From Streptomyces sp. NBC_00443 (GTDB taxonomy: Bacteria > Actinomycetota > Actinomycetes > Streptomycetales > Streptomycetaceae): a DNA stretch of 64,000 nucleotides. Position numbers and translations under genes: made by a program. Where the stretch lies: assembly GCF_036014175.1 (NCBI RefSeq), contig NZ_CP107917.1, forward strand, positions 8,804,001 through 8,868,000, read 5' to 3'. The notes under the pieces were generated by a model, which did not search any database, was not told the DNA's origin, and was given only the letters and a program-made list of their open reading frames with translations. Below are positions 16,442 to 24,256 of this stretch, piece after piece (position 1 is the stretch's first letter; the number at the start of each line of letters is the position of its first letter).

Positions 16442-17428
16442 TCAGCCGGCGAGCCCGGTCACCGGATAGTGGTCGGAGAGGTTCGTGTACGTGTAGTCGG
16501 TGCCCCAGCTGGACACCGTCCAGGGCGCGCTCTGCTCCTTGACGACGTCGTTCTTCCAGACGGTGGGACGGGCGTGACCCGCGCGGTGCAGGACGTAGTC
16601 CAGGTCCTCGCGCGGGTCGTCGGGGTAGCGGTCGCGGGCTATGGAGTTGTCCGCCGTGTCGAAGGAGTACGGGTGCCCGGTCCGCGCGTCGGCCCCGACC
16701 AGCCCGCCGTCGGCGAGCATCGAGCCGTACTCGGACGTGTGCGAGTCGACGTTCATGTCACCGACGACCAGAACCTGCTCGCTCGCGGGGATGTTCTTCG
16801 CGTCCAGGAACGCGTCGATCGTCTTGAACTGCCGGCTCCGCATCGCGGCGGCCTCACCGGCGTCGCAGCCCGGGTCGGTCGACTGCGCGTGCGTGCCCAC
16901 GACGTGCACCTTGGTGCCGTTCACGTTCAGCACCACGTACGCGAAGCCCTTGTTGGACCACCAGTCCGCCCCGCACGCGTCCTTGTACACGTACTGCTCC
17001 TTGCGCAGCACCGGCCACTTGCTGAGGATCGTGACCCCGCCGTCCTCGGGCGTGGTCGCCGAGTACGCGCCACCGGTCGCGTCCCAGCCGCTCTTGCTGC
17101 GCCCGACCACCGGCGTCTGATACGGGTAGCGGTCGGTGAGGGAGCTCTTCAGCGCGTCCGAGGAGGAGTTGTCGAACATCTCCTGGAACACGGCCACGTC
17201 GTTGCCCTGCACGAACGGCGCCTTGGCGATCTCGGCGGCCCGGTGGTCCTGGCCCCAGTTCGGGTACAGGGTCTTGCTGAAGAGGAAGACGTTGTACGAC
17301 AGCACCTTCAGCGGCGGCGCCTGCTCGGCGGCCGACGCGGCGGGCGCCGAGCAGGCAAGACCGGCACCGGCGAGCGAGAGCGCGAGCACGATCGAGCCCT
17401 GTGCGCGGCGGTGTGCGGAGAGCGTCAC
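16442..17428 (-). CDS. Secreted sphingomyelinase C (neutral, DNase I-like fold)
   Basis: 328 residues. The Sec signal peptide is residues 1-33 (IVLALSLAGAGLACSAPAA). The endonuclease/exonuclease/phosphatase motifs follow in order: LSYNVFLF, AVFQEMFD (metal Glu), VVGTHAQSTDPGC, VVGDMNVDSH (Asp/Asn) and LSDHYPVTG (Asp-His pair). The sequence KGFAYVVLNVNG with the Cys pair DACGADWW is characteristic of bacterial sphingomyelin phosphodiesterases. It hydrolyses sphingomyelin to ceramide and phosphocholine outside the cell. The upstream region contains ATTACTCCCAGGTAAC (17485-17500). Convergent with the AKR gene, 22 bp apart. Confidence 0.88.
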   Translation of the reverse strand: MTLSAHRRAQGSIVLALSLAGAGLACSAPAASAAEQAPPLKVLSYNVFLFSKTLYPNWGQDHRAAEIAKAPFVQGNDVAVFQEMFDNSSSDALKSSLTDRYPYQTPVVGRSKSGWDATGGAYSATTPEDGGVTILSKWPVLRKEQYVYKDACGADWWSNKGFAYVVLNVNGTKVHVVGTHAQSTDPGCDAGEAAAMRSRQFKTIDAFLDAKNIPASEQVLVVGDMNVDSHTSEYGSMLADGGLVGADARTGHPYSFDTADNSIARDRYPDDPREDLDYVLHRAGHARPTVWKNDVVKEQSAPWTVSSWGTDYTYTNLSDHYPVTGLAG

Positions 17429-17547
17429 TGGATCTCCCTGTGGTTGAAGGGGGTTGCGTGGCGCCGCACATCAAACCATCAGGGATTACTCCCAGGTAAC
17501 ACTTGTGCGGGAAATGGATGGCGTGGGGACGTACGCGCGAAACTTGT

Positions 17548-18006
17548 TCAGACAAGCCACATTCCGTTTCGCATGAGGTGCCGCTGCGGCAGTTCATGCT
17601 GCTCGTGCCATGCCTGCACCGAGCGCGGCAGCACCCGGTAGTAGGCGTACGTCGCGGAGTCGTTCCGCGGATCCCAGCCCGTCTTCGCGTGAAACGCCTC
17701 GGCAGCCGCGGCCGGTACCTCGTCGGCGCCGTGGACCTCCACATCGCCGTCGATGAGGACGACGTCCCGGGTGTCCCCGAAGGCCAGCCGGGTCCGACCG
17801 CCGATGCGGAGGTTGCGCCCTGTGGGGTTGCCGGGGCGGGTGGCCATCCAGAGCGACTCGCCGTCCCAGACGAACCACAGCGCGACCAGACACGGCACCG
17901 CGTCACTGTCCGCGGAGGCCACCCAGATGTCCGTCTCCCGTTCCAGCCGGTCCAGAACGTCCTGCTTGCGGCGCTCGGGGCTGCGCGCCCCGTCCATGAT
18001 CGTCAT
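17548..18006 (-). CDS. Pyridoxamine 5'-phosphate oxidase-family flavin/F420-binding protein
   Basis: 152 residues. The split beta-barrel fold of PNPOx-like proteins is suggested by DIWVASADSDAVPCLVALWF, GESLWMATRPGNPTGRNL and TRDVVLIDGDVEVHGADEV. Actinobacterial members of this length bind FMN, F420 or heme and act on diverse small molecules; nothing here fixes which. It starts at ATG 18006 and is transcribed toward the sphingomyelinase. Confidence 0.8.
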   Translation of the reverse strand: MTIMDGARSPERRKQDVLDRLERETDIWVASADSDAVPCLVALWFVWDGESLWMATRPGNPTGRNLRIGGRTRLAFGDTRDVVLIDGDVEVHGADEVPAAAAEAFHAKTGWDPRNDSATYAYYRVLPRSVQAWHEQHELPQRHLMRNGMWLV

Positions 18007-18049
18007 TCCCGGAACGCTAGTCGCCGACCGCCTGTCGCACCTCGGGCGG

Positions 18050-18155
18050 CGGGCCTAGGCCGGGCCTAGGCCGTGTCCGCAAAGTCCCGCCTGCCCCGCG
18101 ACGCCTGGCACGCTCCCCCACTGCCTCAAGGGCGTGCGGACACGACCTAGGCCCG
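18050..18155. repeat. Palindromic intergenic element with CCTAGG-bearing terminal repeats
   Basis: Twenty-bp inverted repeats, CGGGCCTAGGCCGTGTCCGC (18061-18080) and GCGGACACGACCTAGGCCCG (18136-18155), match at 19 of 20 positions and enclose 55 bp containing AAAGTCCCGCCTGCC. An 11-bp unit CGGGCCTAGGC is duplicated in tandem at the left edge (18050-18060 and 18061-18071). It has no coding capacity. It resembles a small dispersed repeat (MITE-like or REP-like); no second copy was noticed in this window. Confidence 0.6.
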
Positions 18156-18232
18156 CGGTCCCGGTCGGGACTGGCGCCCTGGACGTTTTACGTATAACCT
18201 CTCCCGTCAATCGCACCTCCAGGAAGGTCCCG

Positions 18233-18619
18233 ATGAGACACATCGCCCTGGTCACCCTCGTCGTCGACGACTACGACGAGGCGATCCGCTTCTACACGGA
18301 AGCCCTCGGCTTCCGGCTGGCCGAGGACACCCCGCGGCCGGACGGCTCCCGCTGGGTCGTCGTGGCGGCGGGCGACCGGGGCACCGCGCTGCTGCTGGCC
18401 CGCGCCAAGGGTGACGAGCAGCAGGCCCGGGTCGGCGACCAGACCGGCGGGCGCGTCGGGTTCTTCCTGCACACCGACGACTTCGCCCGCGACCACGCCC
18501 GCATGCTCGCCGCGGGCGTGACCTTCCTGGAGGAGCCCCGGCACGAGCCCTACGGCTCGGTCGCCGTCTTCCAGGACCTGTACGGCAACCGCTGGGACCT
18601 GCTCCAGCCCGCCGGCTGA
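18233..18619 (+). CDS. VOC (glyoxalase/bleomycin resistance) family protein
   Basis: 128 residues from ATG 18233 after CAGGAAGGTCCCG. The two beta-alpha-beta-beta-beta units of a VOC monomer are seen: HIALVTLVVDDYDEAIRFYT, then GFFLHTDDFARDHARMLAAG and VAVFQDLYGNRWDLLQP (metal-ligand Glu is replaced by Asp/Gln near the end). Members isomerise or bind small electrophiles; the substrate is unknown. It precedes the adenosine deaminase gene by 65 bp and may be cotranscribed with it. Confidence 0.85.
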   Translation: MRHIALVTLVVDDYDEAIRFYTEALGFRLAEDTPRPDGSRWVVVAAGDRGTALLLARAKGDEQQARVGDQTGGRVGFFLHTDDFARDHARMLAAGVTFLEEPRHEPYGSVAVFQDLYGNRWDLLQPAG

Positions 18620-18684
18620 TCCACCTCCCGGGCCGCCCCGCCGCCCGCCGCTTCGTACCGCCCCGCTCAAGGAAAGACTCCGCC

Positions 18685-19755
18685 ATGACTGCTACGCGCG
18701 TAGACGCCGACGTCATCCGTCGCCTCCCCAAGGCCGTACTGCACGACCACCTCGACGGCGGCCTGCGCCCCGCCACCGTGGTGGAGCTCGCGGAGGCGGT
18801 CGGCCACACCCTGCCCACCACCGACCCGGACGAGCTCGCCGCCTGGTACTTCGAGGCCGCGAACTCCGGCGACCTGGTCCGCTACATCGCCACCTTCGAG
18901 CACACCCTCGCCGTGATGCAGAGCCGCGAGGGGCTGCTGCGCACCGCCGAGGAGTACGTCCTCGACCTGGCCGCGGACGGCGTCGTCTACGGCGAGGTGC
19001 GCTACGCCCCCGAGCTGAACACCAACGGCGGGCTGACCCTCGCCGAGGTCGTCGAGACCGTGCAGGAAGGCCTTGCGGCGGGCATGGCCAAGGCCGCGGC
19101 CGCCGGTACTCCGGTCCGCGTCGGCACCCTGCTGTGCGGGATGCGGATGTTCGACCGGGTGCGCGAGGCGGCCGATCTGGCTGTCGCCTTCCGGGACGCC
19201 GGTGTCGTCGGCTTCGACATCGCCGGTGCCGAGGCGGGCTTCCCCGCCGCCGACCACGTCGACGCCTTCGAGCACCTGCGCCGCGAGAACGTTCCCTTCA
19301 CCATCCACGCCGGTGAGGCCGACGGCCTGTCCAGCATCCACCAGGCCCTCCAGGTGTGCGGCGCCCAGCGCATCGGGCACGGCGTGCGCATCACCGACGA
19401 CATCGTGGACGGCAAGCTCGGCCGCCTCGCCGGCTGGGTGCGCGACCGCCGTGTCGCGCTGGAGATGTGCCCGACCTCCAACCTCCAGACCGGCGCCGCC
19501 ACCTCCATAGCCGAGCACCCGATCACCGCGCTGAAGGACCTCGGCTTCCGCGTCACCCTCAACACCGACAACCGTCTGGTGTCCGGCACGACGATGACGC
19601 GCGAGATGTCCCTGTTGGTCGAGCAGGCCGGGTGGACGGTCGAGGACCTGCGCACGGTCACGGTGAACGCGCTGAAGAGCGCGTTCGTCCCGTTCGACGA
19701 GCGCAAGGCCCTCATCGAGGACGTCGTCCTGCCCGGTTTCGCGTCGGCGCTCTGA
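18685..19755 (+). CDS. add: Adenosine deaminase
   Basis: 356 residues, the normal length. Zinc and catalytic motifs are complete: HDHLDGG (residues 20-26), the HAGEADG loop (catalytic Glu), RIGHGVRI, and LNTDNRLVSGT (zinc Asp). It hydrolyses adenosine or deoxyadenosine to inosine or deoxyinosine in purine salvage. The Shine-Dalgarno AAGGAAAG precedes ATG 18685. The NTDN form, in place of NTDD, is the common variant in Streptomyces enzymes. The gene ends 19 bp from a convergent DinB gene. Confidence 0.93.
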   Translation: MTATRVDADVIRRLPKAVLHDHLDGGLRPATVVELAEAVGHTLPTTDPDELAAWYFEAANSGDLVRYIATFEHTLAVMQSREGLLRTAEEYVLDLAADGVVYGEVRYAPELNTNGGLTLAEVVETVQEGLAAGMAKAAAAGTPVRVGTLLCGMRMFDRVREAADLAVAFRDAGVVGFDIAGAEAGFPAADHVDAFEHLRRENVPFTIHAGEADGLSSIHQALQVCGAQRIGHGVRITDDIVDGKLGRLAGWVRDRRVALEMCPTSNLQTGAATSIAEHPITALKDLGFRVTLNTDNRLVSGTTMTREMSLLVEQAGWTVEDLRTVTVNALKSAFVPFDERKALIEDVVLPGFASAL

Positions 19756-19774
19756 GCAGCGTTCCGAACCGGCT

Positions 19775-20284
19775 TCAGGAGCCCACGACCAGCCCGCGTA
19801 CGTAGGCGGCCTGTCCGACGTGCTGGAGATCGTCGGACAGGACGCTGACCAGCCGCGCGCCCAGGCTGACCGGTGGATCCCAGCGCTCGTCCACGATGCG
19901 CTCCAGATCCTTGGCGGCCACCTCGCGCAGCGCCCCCAGACTCTGGGCGTGCACGGCGTCGTAGTAGCCGGTCAGCAGGTCGCCCGAGTCGACCCGTACC
20001 TTGGCGACCTTCGCCGCGGTGTGGCCGTAGCCGGTGTCGTGGCGCGGAAGGTCGAGCCCGAAGGTCTTCTGGAAGTCCTGCGTCAGCCACACCTGGTCGA
20101 GGTCGAAGGCGTCGGCGATGTGGTCGTCCTGGACCCGGGTCAGATGCCAGATCAGCCAGGCGACGGAGTTGGCGTCGGGGGAGGGGCGGGCGTGCAGGTC
20201 GTCGGGGTCGAGGCCCTCGACGGTGGAGTGGACTTCTTCCTGGATGCGGTTGTACCCGTCGATGAGGATGTCCTTCGCATGCAT
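19775..20284 (-). CDS. DinB/DUF664 four-helix protein
   Basis: 169 residues from ATG 20284 (MHAKDILIDGYNRIQEEV). The DinB-like four-helix bundle has three candidate metal-binding His: in WLIWHLTRVQDDH (about residues 48-60) and DDLQHVGQAAYVRG near the C-terminus. Such proteins include thiol transferases of the mycothiol/bacillithiol group, although many have no known role. It is flanked by convergent adenosine deaminase and, upstream, the LysR gene on the same strand, 25 bp away. Confidence 0.85.
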   Translation of the reverse strand: MHAKDILIDGYNRIQEEVHSTVEGLDPDDLHARPSPDANSVAWLIWHLTRVQDDHIADAFDLDQVWLTQDFQKTFGLDLPRHDTGYGHTAAKVAKVRVDSGDLLTGYYDAVHAQSLGALREVAAKDLERIVDERWDPPVSLGARLVSVLSDDLQHVGQAAYVRGLVVGS

Positions 20285-20309
20285 GGCTCCACCATCGCGC
20301 ACCCGTCCG

Positions 20310-21197
20310 TCATGCGCTCTCTGTTTCCAGCAGGGCCATGAGTGCCCGGGCCGCGGGGCTGGTGGCCTGCGCGGGCGGCAGCAGGGCGACCGTCTCGTAG
20401 ACGGTATCGCCGGTGCCCTTGACCGGCAGTGCCGTCAGTGAGCGCCGCTTGTCCCGGAAGTGGCGGGGCACGACGGCGATGCCGAGGTCCTCGTCCACCA
20501 GGTCCAGGAGGCTGTGCACGTCGTTGACCTCCAGGGCGACGGTCCGCCGTACGCCCGCGGCGGCGAAGACGGCGTCGGTGGTGCGGCGCGGCCCCCAGTC
20601 CGGGTGGAAGTCGACGAAGACCTCGCCGCCCAGCTCCTCCGGAGTGACGGCGGCGCCGGCGGTGGCGAGGCGGTGGCTCGGATGGCACAGGACGGTCATC
20701 GGCTCGCCGGTCAGCGGTACGACGCGCAGCTGGTCGGTGTCCTCCTGCGCGGTCCGTACGGCGAAGGCCAGATCGAGGCGTCCGGCCGCGACCTCCTCCG
20801 CGAGGGCGCCCGAGCCTGCCTGACGCAGACAGATCTCCACGTCCGGATGTGCCCGCCGGAAGGCCGCCAGCAGCCCCGCCACATGCACCCCGGCGATGCA
20901 CTGCTCGGAGCCGAGCGCCAGCATCCCGCGCAGCACGCCCTGCACAGCCGCCACCGCCTCATGGGCGGCCCGCACCTGCGCCAGGATCCGTTCCGCCTCG
21001 CACAGCAGCGCCCGGCCGGCCGGGGTGAGCGTCACCCGGCGGGTCGTCCGCACGAACAGCGGGGTCTGCAACTCCCGCTCCAGGGCCCGGATCGAGGCCG
21101 ACAGGCCGGACTGGGACACCAGGAGGCGCTCGGCCGCCCGGGTGAAGTGCTGGTCCTCGGCGACCGCCACGAAGTGCTGGAGATGGCGCAGTTCCAT
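20310..21197 (-). CDS. LysR-family transcriptional regulator
   Basis: 295 residues, standard for the family. The N-terminal winged helix is MELRHLQHFVAVAEDQHF onward with the recognition segment AAERLLVSQSGLSASIRALE; the effector domain covers residues 90-290 (LGSEQCIAGVHVAGLLAAF). It is divergent from the YghZ-like reductase at 21335, the usual arrangement for a LysR target, so it probably controls that gene and itself. The 137-bp intergenic region would hold the binding site. Confidence 0.9.
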   Translation of the reverse strand: MELRHLQHFVAVAEDQHFTRAAERLLVSQSGLSASIRALERELQTPLFVRTTRRVTLTPAGRALLCEAERILAQVRAAHEAVAAVQGVLRGMLALGSEQCIAGVHVAGLLAAFRRAHPDVEICLRQAGSGALAEEVAAGRLDLAFAVRTAQEDTDQLRVVPLTGEPMTVLCHPSHRLATAGAAVTPEELGGEVFVDFHPDWGPRRTTDAVFAAAGVRRTVALEVNDVHSLLDLVDEDLGIAVVPRHFRDKRRSLTALPVKGTGDTVYETVALLPPAQATSPAARALMALLETESA

Positions 21198-21334
21198 GAT
21201 TGAGCAGCGTAGCCGCTGAATCCCATCTGATTTACCTGTTGGACCACTGCCAGCAGGTCACGACAGAGTGGACGGCGACTGGAACACCGGTTCCTCGGAG
21301 CCGTCCTCCCTGTGCCAACCCCTCTGGAGTCGCG

Positions 21335-22330
21335 TTGTACACCGCACACACCGACCGCTACGCGGACATGCCCTACCGGCGCACCGGCCGCAGCGGACTC
21401 AAGCTCCCCGCGCTGTCCCTCGGCCTGTGGCACAACTTCGGCCCGGCGGACCGCTCGGTCGAGCACCAGCGGGCGATCCTGCGCCGCGCCTTCGACCTCG
21501 GCGTCACCCACTTCGACCTGGCCAACAACTACGGCCCGCCGCCCGGAGCCGCCGAGTCGGCGTTCGGCGAGGCGCTGAAGGCGGACCTCGCGCCGTACCG
21601 GGACGAGCTGATCATCTCCACCAAGGCCGGCTATCTGATGTGGCCCGGCCCGTACGGCGAGTGGGGCTCGCGCAAGTACATGCTGTCCTCGCTCGACCAG
21701 AGCCTGAAGCGGATGGGCCTGGACTACGTCGACATCTTCTACTCGCACCGCCCCGACCCGGAGACTCCGCTGGAGGAGACGATGGGCGCCCTGCACTCGG
21801 CGGTGCAGCAGGGCAAGGCGCTCTACGTCGGCGTCTCCAACTACTCGGCCGAGCAGACCCGCAAGGCCGCCCGCATCCTGGGCGAGCTGGGCACGCCGCT
21901 GCTCATCCACCAGCCGGCCTACTCGATGCTGAACCGCCGCCCCGAGGACGAGGGACTCCTCGACGCCCTCGACGAGCTCCAGGTCGGCTCGATCGTCTTC
22001 TCCCCGCTGGCGCAGGGCCAGCTGACCTCCCGCTACCTCGACGGCATCCCGAAGGACTCGCGGGCCGCGAGCGGCAGCCCGTTCCTGAACGCCGACGCGA
22101 TCACCGACGAGCTGCTGGGCAAGCTCCGGGCGCTCGACGAGATCGCCAAGTCCCGCAGCCAGACCCTGGCCCAGCTGGCCCTTGCCTGGGTGCTGCGCGG
22201 CGGCCGGGTGACCTCGGCGCTGGTCGGTGCGAGCAGCGCGCAGCAGATCGAGGACAGCGTCGCGGCCACCCGCAACCTGGACTTCGACGCGGACGAGCTG
22301 GCCCGCATCGAGGCGATCCTCAAGCCGTAA
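21335..22330 (+). CDS. Aldo/keto reductase, YghZ/GpR-like (L-glyceraldehyde 3-phosphate reductase)
   Basis: 331 residues from the TTG at 21335. This start, 7 bp after CTGGAG, is chosen because the following YTAHTDRYADMPYRRTGRSG aligns with the start of E. coli YghZ (also YTA...RYADM.YRR.GRSG). The family pattern is clear: LSLGLWHNFG, HFDLANNYGPP (catalytic Asp/Tyr), ISTKAGYLMWPGPYGEWGSR (Lys) and VDIFYSHRPD (His). It reduces aldehydes such as L-GAP or methylglyoxal with NADPH. It is divergent from the LysR regulator and overlaps the 3' end of an SDR remnant by 11 bp. Confidence 0.85.
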   Translation: MYTAHTDRYADMPYRRTGRSGLKLPALSLGLWHNFGPADRSVEHQRAILRRAFDLGVTHFDLANNYGPPPGAAESAFGEALKADLAPYRDELIISTKAGYLMWPGPYGEWGSRKYMLSSLDQSLKRMGLDYVDIFYSHRPDPETPLEETMGALHSAVQQGKALYVGVSNYSAEQTRKAARILGELGTPLLIHQPAYSMLNRRPEDEGLLDALDELQVGSIVFSPLAQGQLTSRYLDGIPKDSRAASGSPFLNADAITDELLGKLRALDEIAKSRSQTLAQLALAWVLRGGRVTSALVGASSAQQIEDSVAATRNLDFDADELARIEAILKP

Positions 22331-22521
22331 GGCGTTCGCCGACCTCCCAGAGGCGTTCGCCGACCTCCCAGAGGCGTTCGCCGACCTCCCAGAGGCGGGC
22401 CGTCGCCTCTGGGTCCACGGCGTACGACAGCACGCCCGGCGTCTGCGCTCCGGTGCGCCACTCGGCCTCGTCGGCCCCGGCCACCAGGGGCTGACGTCGC
22501 AGTTCTCGCAGTAGCCCCCCG
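22320..22521 (-). pseudogene. C-terminal remnant of a short-chain dehydrogenase (SDR)
   Basis: Reading the minus strand, GGYCENCDVS, then (after a one-base shift at the G run 22487-22490) PLVAGADEAEWRTG and YAVDPEATARLWEVGERL match the end of light-dependent-reductase-like SDRs in Streptomyces, which close with YxEDC ... DP..A.RLWELSE. No Rossmann N-terminus exists upstream. The last helix contains a threefold in-frame repeat (LWEVGER). It stops at TGA 22320-22322 inside the 3' end of the convergent reductase. It is not expected to be functional. Confidence 0.5.
22331..22393. repeat. Perfect 21-bp tandem repeat, three copies
   Basis: The unit GGCGTTCGCCGACCTCCCAGA occurs at 22331-22351, 22352-22372 and 22373-22393 without mismatch, directly after the reductase stop codon. 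On the minus strand the repeat is in frame with the SDR remnant and adds heptads LWEVGER. The identity of the copies indicates recent slippage. Confidence 0.9.
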
Positions 22522-22576
22522 CCCACTCCGGTCGGCTGCGGGCTGGTGGCGCACCGGACGCTGGTGGCGGCACCGT

Positions 22577-22666
22577 CTTGAGCTGGCACGACGGGTCCCG
22601 TACAACGCCTTCAAGCGGGTGGTGGGCGTCGCGCCCCGGCGCTGTCGGGAGGCGGTCAGGAGCTGA
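22577..22666 (+). pseudogene. C-terminal remnant of an AraC-family regulator
   Basis: On the + strand the last codons before TGA 22664-22666 read YNAFKRVVGVAPRRCREAVRS, matching the closing helix of the AraC DNA-binding domain (FxRAFKRxxGxAPxxYR). Nothing upstream encodes the rest of the domain, and the segment has no start. Its 3' end overlaps the convergent DUF1905 gene. Together with the SDR remnant it appears to be what is left of a divergent SDR/AraC pair. Confidence 0.5.
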
Positions 22667-22943
22667 TCCGTTCCTCCAGTCGCACGGTCACGGTGTCGCC
22701 CTCCGCCTTGCCGATGGCCTTGCGGATGTCGGCCTTCACGGGCAGCTTGTGCGTGCCGTCGCCCATGGCCATGAACGAACTGCGGAAGGGCTGCCCGTCG
22801 ATCGTGCCGCGGACCTTGACGAGCCCGCGGGTGCCGAAGAACTCGACGCTCCTCGGCCAGACGAGATAGGTCCAGCCGCCCTCGCTCGGACTCTTGCGCA
22901 GGACGGCCGTGAACTCCTCGTCCAGCCTGGCGGTGGTGGTCAT
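22656..22943 (-). CDS. DUF1905-domain protein
   Basis: 95 residues from ATG 22943, which follows the Shine-Dalgarno GGAGGAAACACC; an ATG nine codons upstream lacks one. The domain is recognised by LDEEFTAVLRKSPSEGGWTYL, EFFGTRGLVKVRGTIDGQPF and KAIGKAEGDTVTVRLEER. DUF1905 is a small beta-barrel found alone or with a YdeI-type tail; its function is unknown. The YdeI partner is absent here. The 3' end overlaps the AraC remnant. Confidence 0.85.
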   Translation of the reverse strand: MTTTARLDEEFTAVLRKSPSEGGWTYLVWPRSVEFFGTRGLVKVRGTIDGQPFRSSFMAMGDGTHKLPVKADIRKAIGKAEGDTVTVRLEERISS

Positions 22944-23013
22944 GGTGTTTCCTCCGCTCACGGTGGTCATGTACTGAAGAGACCACCGCGAGCGCGCAAA
23001 CTCATCGCGGACC

Positions 23014-23409
23014 TCACGCCCCGGCCGGCACCCGGTCCAGAAATCCGAGGACGGACAGGATCTGTCCCTCGGTGTCCAGCGTGATCACGTCGGACCCGGC
23101 GACCGGCGCCGCCTCGTCGGCCTCGCTCACCAGCTCCCAGGAGAAGCGCGCCGTGTCGTGGTGGCCGTCGACGGAGCCGGTCCGCCGGAAGACGAAGCCG
23201 GGGAACTGCGCCTGCGCCGCCGCGACGACGGCCACGATCCCCTCGTAGCCCCGCACGTCCGCGAGCGGGTCGGTGTAGCCGCCCTGCGGGGACCACGCGA
23301 TGGCGACCGCCCGGGCCAGCGCATCGGGCTCGCGGGTGTTCCAGGCGTCGAAGTAGCGGGCGACGGCGATCTCGTAGCGGTCGGTGGTCACGGGCACGGA
23401 CGCGGACAT
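23014..23409 (-). CDS. SnoaL/NTF2-like protein
   Basis: 131 residues. The cone-shaped NTF2-like fold is indicated by YFDAWNTREPDALARAVA, YTDPLADVRGYEGIVAVVAA and the beta-rich end DVITLDTEGQILSVLGFLD. Such proteins are polyketide cyclase-like enzymes, isomerases or ligand-binding proteins; no catalytic residues can be assigned. It starts at ATG 23409 and lies 70 bp upstream of the DUF1905 gene on the same strand, so the two may be cotranscribed. Confidence 0.85.
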   Translation of the reverse strand: MSASVPVTTDRYEIAVARYFDAWNTREPDALARAVAIAWSPQGGYTDPLADVRGYEGIVAVVAAAQAQFPGFVFRRTGSVDGHHDTARFSWELVSEADEAAPVAGSDVITLDTEGQILSVLGFLDRVPAGA

Positions 23410-23753
23410 GGGCGATCAGCCTCCAACGAGGTCGTCACTGGTGGGAACCCGGATCCCGTTCGCGGTGACCCGGTACCGCAACGATGCCCGCGTGCACCGG
23501 AAAGCTCGATTACTCCCGAGGTAATGCCCGGTCACGCACGGGTTTGACGTGCACCCGCCGTGTTTCGGCCAACACCGGCTGTGAATATGCCAGGAGACTG
23601 GCCGGAAAGTCATGGTGACAGTGTTTCAGTAGTGAACATACTCAACTACGAGGGCGCCTCACATGGGGCGACGGCGCCCTTACGCACCGCTCATGAGCCG
23701 TATGGAAAGCGAGGTCCGCCGACAGGCGAACACGGCAACACGGGGGAGGTCAC
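23410..23753. other. Intergenic region with two palindromic sites
   Basis: No gene is seen. It holds ATTACTCCCGAGGTAAT (23509-23525), partly palindromic and similar to ATTACTCCCAGGTAAC upstream of the sphingomyelinase gene. There is also an 8-bp inverted repeat AGGGCGCC/GGCGCCCT (23651-23658 and 23673-23680) that could form a hairpin. The stretch 23590-23650 is AT-richer than its surroundings (for example GTGTTTCAGTAGTGAACATA) and probably contains the promoter of the gene at 23754. Confidence 0.5.
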
Positions 23754-24164
23754 GTGCACGACGAGTTCCTTTGCCATGTCACCGCATACGGCGTCTGCGG
23801 CGGCCGGCGCATCGGTGTACCCCTGGGAACCTACCGGGCACCCACCCTGGCCCTCGCGCTGTGGTGGTTACGTGACCGGGCCTCCTGGATCGCCGAGCGA
23901 TTAGACCCGCGACCGGACGCCGCGCACATCCCCGCGAGTGCGCTCGTCCCGGTCGCGGACAATCTGCCCGACGTGCCGGCCGTGCTGCGCGCATGGTGCG
24001 GCGACGACGATCAACAGGAGCTGATGGCCGACGAGTTGGCGGCCGGGCGGCTGGTGCGGATCGCCGTGAGCGACGAGACCACCGAGTACGAACTGCTCGC
24101 CGAGTCGATCGATGCCCTGCGGATGCAGCGGACCAGCCCGGCGCTGGTCGTCCCCGTCGCCTGA
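23754..24164 (+). CDS. Hypothetical protein, about 136 residues
   Basis: It starts at GTG 23754 after a strong GGGGGAGGTCAC. The N-terminal 45 residues (FLCHVTAYGVCGGRRIGVPL ... LALALWWLRDRASW by parts) suggest a beta-hairpin and one amphipathic helix. The rest is acidic (WCGDDDQQELMADELAAG). There is no signal peptide and no known motif. I do not recognise the family; it may belong to one of the actinobacterial DUFs encoded near development genes. It lies 92 bp upstream of the FHA-ABC transporter gene, same strand. Confidence 0.65.
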   Translation: MHDEFLCHVTAYGVCGGRRIGVPLGTYRAPTLALALWWLRDRASWIAERLDPRPDAAHIPASALVPVADNLPDVPAVLRAWCGDDDQQELMADELAAGRLVRIAVSDETTEYELLAESIDALRMQRTSPALVVPVA

Positions 24165-24256
24165 ACCCCTGCTGCTGAATGACCAGCCGCCCCGAGCGCA
24201 GGCGGACGCCGTGAACGCAGGCGGCGCATACATGGACAGATCGATAGAATCCTGGC

